Assembly: GCA_027083655.1 (NCBI GenBank)
Contig: JALWNS010000028.1
Location: forward strand, 1-8,083
Direction of reading: 5' to 3'
DNA: 8,083 nt
Source of the DNA: Bacteroidales bacterium
Lineage (GTDB): Bacteria > Bacteroidota > Bacteroidia > Bacteroidales > S143-33
Shown here: positions 7,801 to 8,083 of the stretch, piece after piece
Numbering within the stretch: position 1 is the stretch's first letter
Layout: each line of letters begins with the position of its first letter
Translations under genes and position numbers: made by a program
Notes under the pieces: generated by a model
Databases searched by the model: none
The model's input: only the letters and a program-made list of their open reading frames with translations
Told to the model about the DNA's origin: nothing

Positions 7801-8083
7801 GTAAAGTTAAAGCCTTTGCCTTCTGTAATCAAAAAGCCAAAATCCCCCAACCCGGCAACAAAAATTGTATCTCCTACTATCAACAAAGAACGCACAGGAA
7901 ATCCATTTGGCCTGTCAAATTTATAAATGTACCACTGTGCACCATTAAATACATACAAACCAAGATTACCCCCAAAAAACATCAACCCTTTTTGATCCTG
8001 TCCAATTGTCCAAATCTGGCCTGGTGCTAAATAATCATCTGGTGTGCAATTTTTTATATATGGTAACCCATTTTGTGCCTCAA
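4869..8083 (-). CDS. Membrane sensor phosphatase: Reg_prop propeller, Y_Y_Y domain, membrane helix, coiled coil, SpoIIE/PP2C; N-terminus missing
   Basis: The frame is open to the right edge, with 1070 residues visible. A TTG/ATG pair at 7985-7980 is internal, because coding continues upstream with propeller-type sequence (NGLPYIKN, then GQIWTIGQDQKG) that aligns with the N-termini of Bacteroidota ligand-sensing propellers. The propeller covers about 8083-6300, and its clearest Reg_prop repeat is at 7165-7290 (DDKDGNLWLARDNGISVL). The Y_Y_Y domain spans about 5945-6195 (FSYKLERNGHGQWSQW), one membrane helix 5860-5918, and a Lys/Glu/Gln-rich coiled coil 5600-5855 that leads into DSIEYAKRIQKSIF. 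The SpoIIE-type PP2C domain occupies about 4875-5560 with its metal-binding signatures intact: SGDFYW, ADCTGHGIPGAFMS, GLDIAV, FTDGFYDQ and QVDDVLVLGL. The propeller and Y_Y_Y part should be periplasmic and the phosphatase cytoplasmic, acting on phosphorylated anti-anti-sigma-like or similar partners. No STAS or kinase partner gene is in the window. There is no histidine kinase domain. The ligand is unknown. Confidence 0.92.
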   Translation of the reverse strand, partial: EAQNGLPYIKNCTPDDYLAPGQIWTIGQDQKGLMFFGGNLGLYVFNGAQWYIYKFDRPNGFPVRSLLIVGDTIFVAGLGDFGFLITEGKGFNFTSLANELDSVDRLSFTNVWRVAKSGNNILFQADTVIFRYNIKSHKLDKFLSGDLYRFVSAINQKIYFSTSSRIYEYDGKSDDIRIFWNNGTVKLNILPYSEDTLLVCDRTSLSLLDLGSGRIFQTEALKKLNVLFKDLYIYSARYLPQKKIYAIGTVEKGLFFIDTAFDLKLHIDQEDGLLSHSILYIFDDKDGNLWLARDNGISVLNLSLPFSIYDSRLGLDGNPYDIASMDGKIFAATHLNLYAYSDGEGKFVPIYTEKGSYILQPFFMDTIRFSDGSTKLLIASARGLYVYENGEARSLCPDVSFKFSYVEDYPDTIYYTTGYDLKKIVYEDGRFSKPKTIKTFTSLYNEVEPQGSFLWLIDEYSNDVVWFNTKTYQWKSYTAPVKINYGMYLNDSLYLFTSEKGLFSFDYNQGKFIESSFVLNKFFKDKYVNEIFSLGNNEYIAYSYDNEISRLYRIKVRNQEVIVDSSLFNVVRSFYRVRLLGRNVWILTFVNFVRYDLDAPIPEEKEVLPVIYSVSTTEGRILYSYPQPVEDINIDLSFKENSLIVQYALPSYIVSGQPQFSYKLERNGHGQWSQWTKDTKVQFLSLNEGKYTLYLKARDALGKESRVIAIKFRIKPPFYRSVVAYVMYFILFVIVLYTFLKIRELKLKREKIKLEKLVAQRTYEVQKQKQELQIQSENIRKINEMLQQRNKDANRLITELQLANQKIIAQNKHIADSIEYAKRIQKSIFSCQEAISNYFHEWFVFYEPKDYVSGDFYWFQKVGNKLFIAVADCTGHGIPGAFMSVLSYALLNQIVYKGINSTADLLEKLRQELINMLSAGKKENYVAREGLDIAVIAIDLVTHELEFSGAFNPLVVIQNGGQFIEFKGDRTPVGYMRKLRNFTSKTYQLHDGDKLYMFTDGFYDQINFETNQKYYRKNFYKFLAKIAPLPMSEQYRILKQEFYDWRGNSIQVDDVLVLGLKVNLDLLKVD

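Noticed and set aside
7621..7926. A 101-codon plus-strand frame
   Set aside because: It lies wholly opposite the strongly supported propeller coding frame and has no recognisable domain. The other short frames within 1895-2115, 3242-3436 and 5454-6564 are rejected for the same reason.
7980..7985. TTG/ATG pair as the true start of the sensor phosphatase
   Set aside because: The same frame stays open to the right edge with 32 more residues of typical propeller N-terminal sequence, so this pair is internal to a truncated gene.
4869..8083. Hybrid two-component histidine kinase
   Set aside because: The propeller and Y_Y_Y input is shared with such kinases, but the region after the coiled coil carries SpoIIE/PP2C motifs and no HisKA, HATPase_c or receiver domain.

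Overview
The window comes from a member of the Bacteroidota. The evidence is a secreted protein ending in a type B (CHU_C / gliding-motility-associated) type IX secretion sorting domain, followed at once by a PorP/SprF-family partner. Further support comes from a periplasmic propeller sensor fused to a SpoIIE-type phosphatase with linker motifs typical of this phylum, a TAnnTTTG promoter box, AT-rich sequence, and start codons without clear Shine-Dalgarno sequences. I cannot place it below phylum level from sequence alone.

Layout. Positions 1-903 (minus) hold the first 301 codons of a peptidase M15D / VanX-type D-Ala-D-Ala dipeptidase. It has an unusual N-terminal extension of about 235 residues, and its C-terminal half lies beyond the left edge. 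Positions 904-960 are a short divergent intergenic region with a Bacteroidota-type -7 box for the rightward genes. Positions 961-3921 (plus) encode a 986-residue modular secreted protein: signal peptide, propeller-like region, Ig/PKD-like domains, a possible P-domain-like sandwich and the type B sorting domain. Twelve bases later, 3934-4872 (plus) encodes a 312-residue PorP/SprF-family outer-membrane protein. These two form a two-gene operon. Positions 4869-8083 (minus) hold a convergent gene whose stop codon overlaps the PorP/SprF stop. It encodes a membrane-anchored sensor phosphatase (Reg_prop propeller, Y_Y_Y domain, one membrane helix, coiled coil, SpoIIE/PP2C) whose N-terminus lies beyond the right edge.

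How they fit together. The large plus-strand protein is expected to cross the inner membrane by Sec and the outer membrane by the type IX system, with the adjacent PorP/SprF protein as its dedicated outer-membrane partner. The sensor phosphatase probably converts a periplasmic signal into dephosphorylation of a cytoplasmic partner-switch protein, but no partner is encoded here. Nothing visible links it to the secretion pair except position. The dipeptidase belongs to cell-wall D-Ala-D-Ala turnover and is probably independent.

No RNA genes, CRISPR arrays, insertion sequences or long repeats were seen. There is no gene-free stretch longer than 57 bases. I found no convincing new system. The most notable points are the N-terminal extension of the dipeptidase, the divergent central domain of the secreted protein, and the overlapping convergent stop codons.
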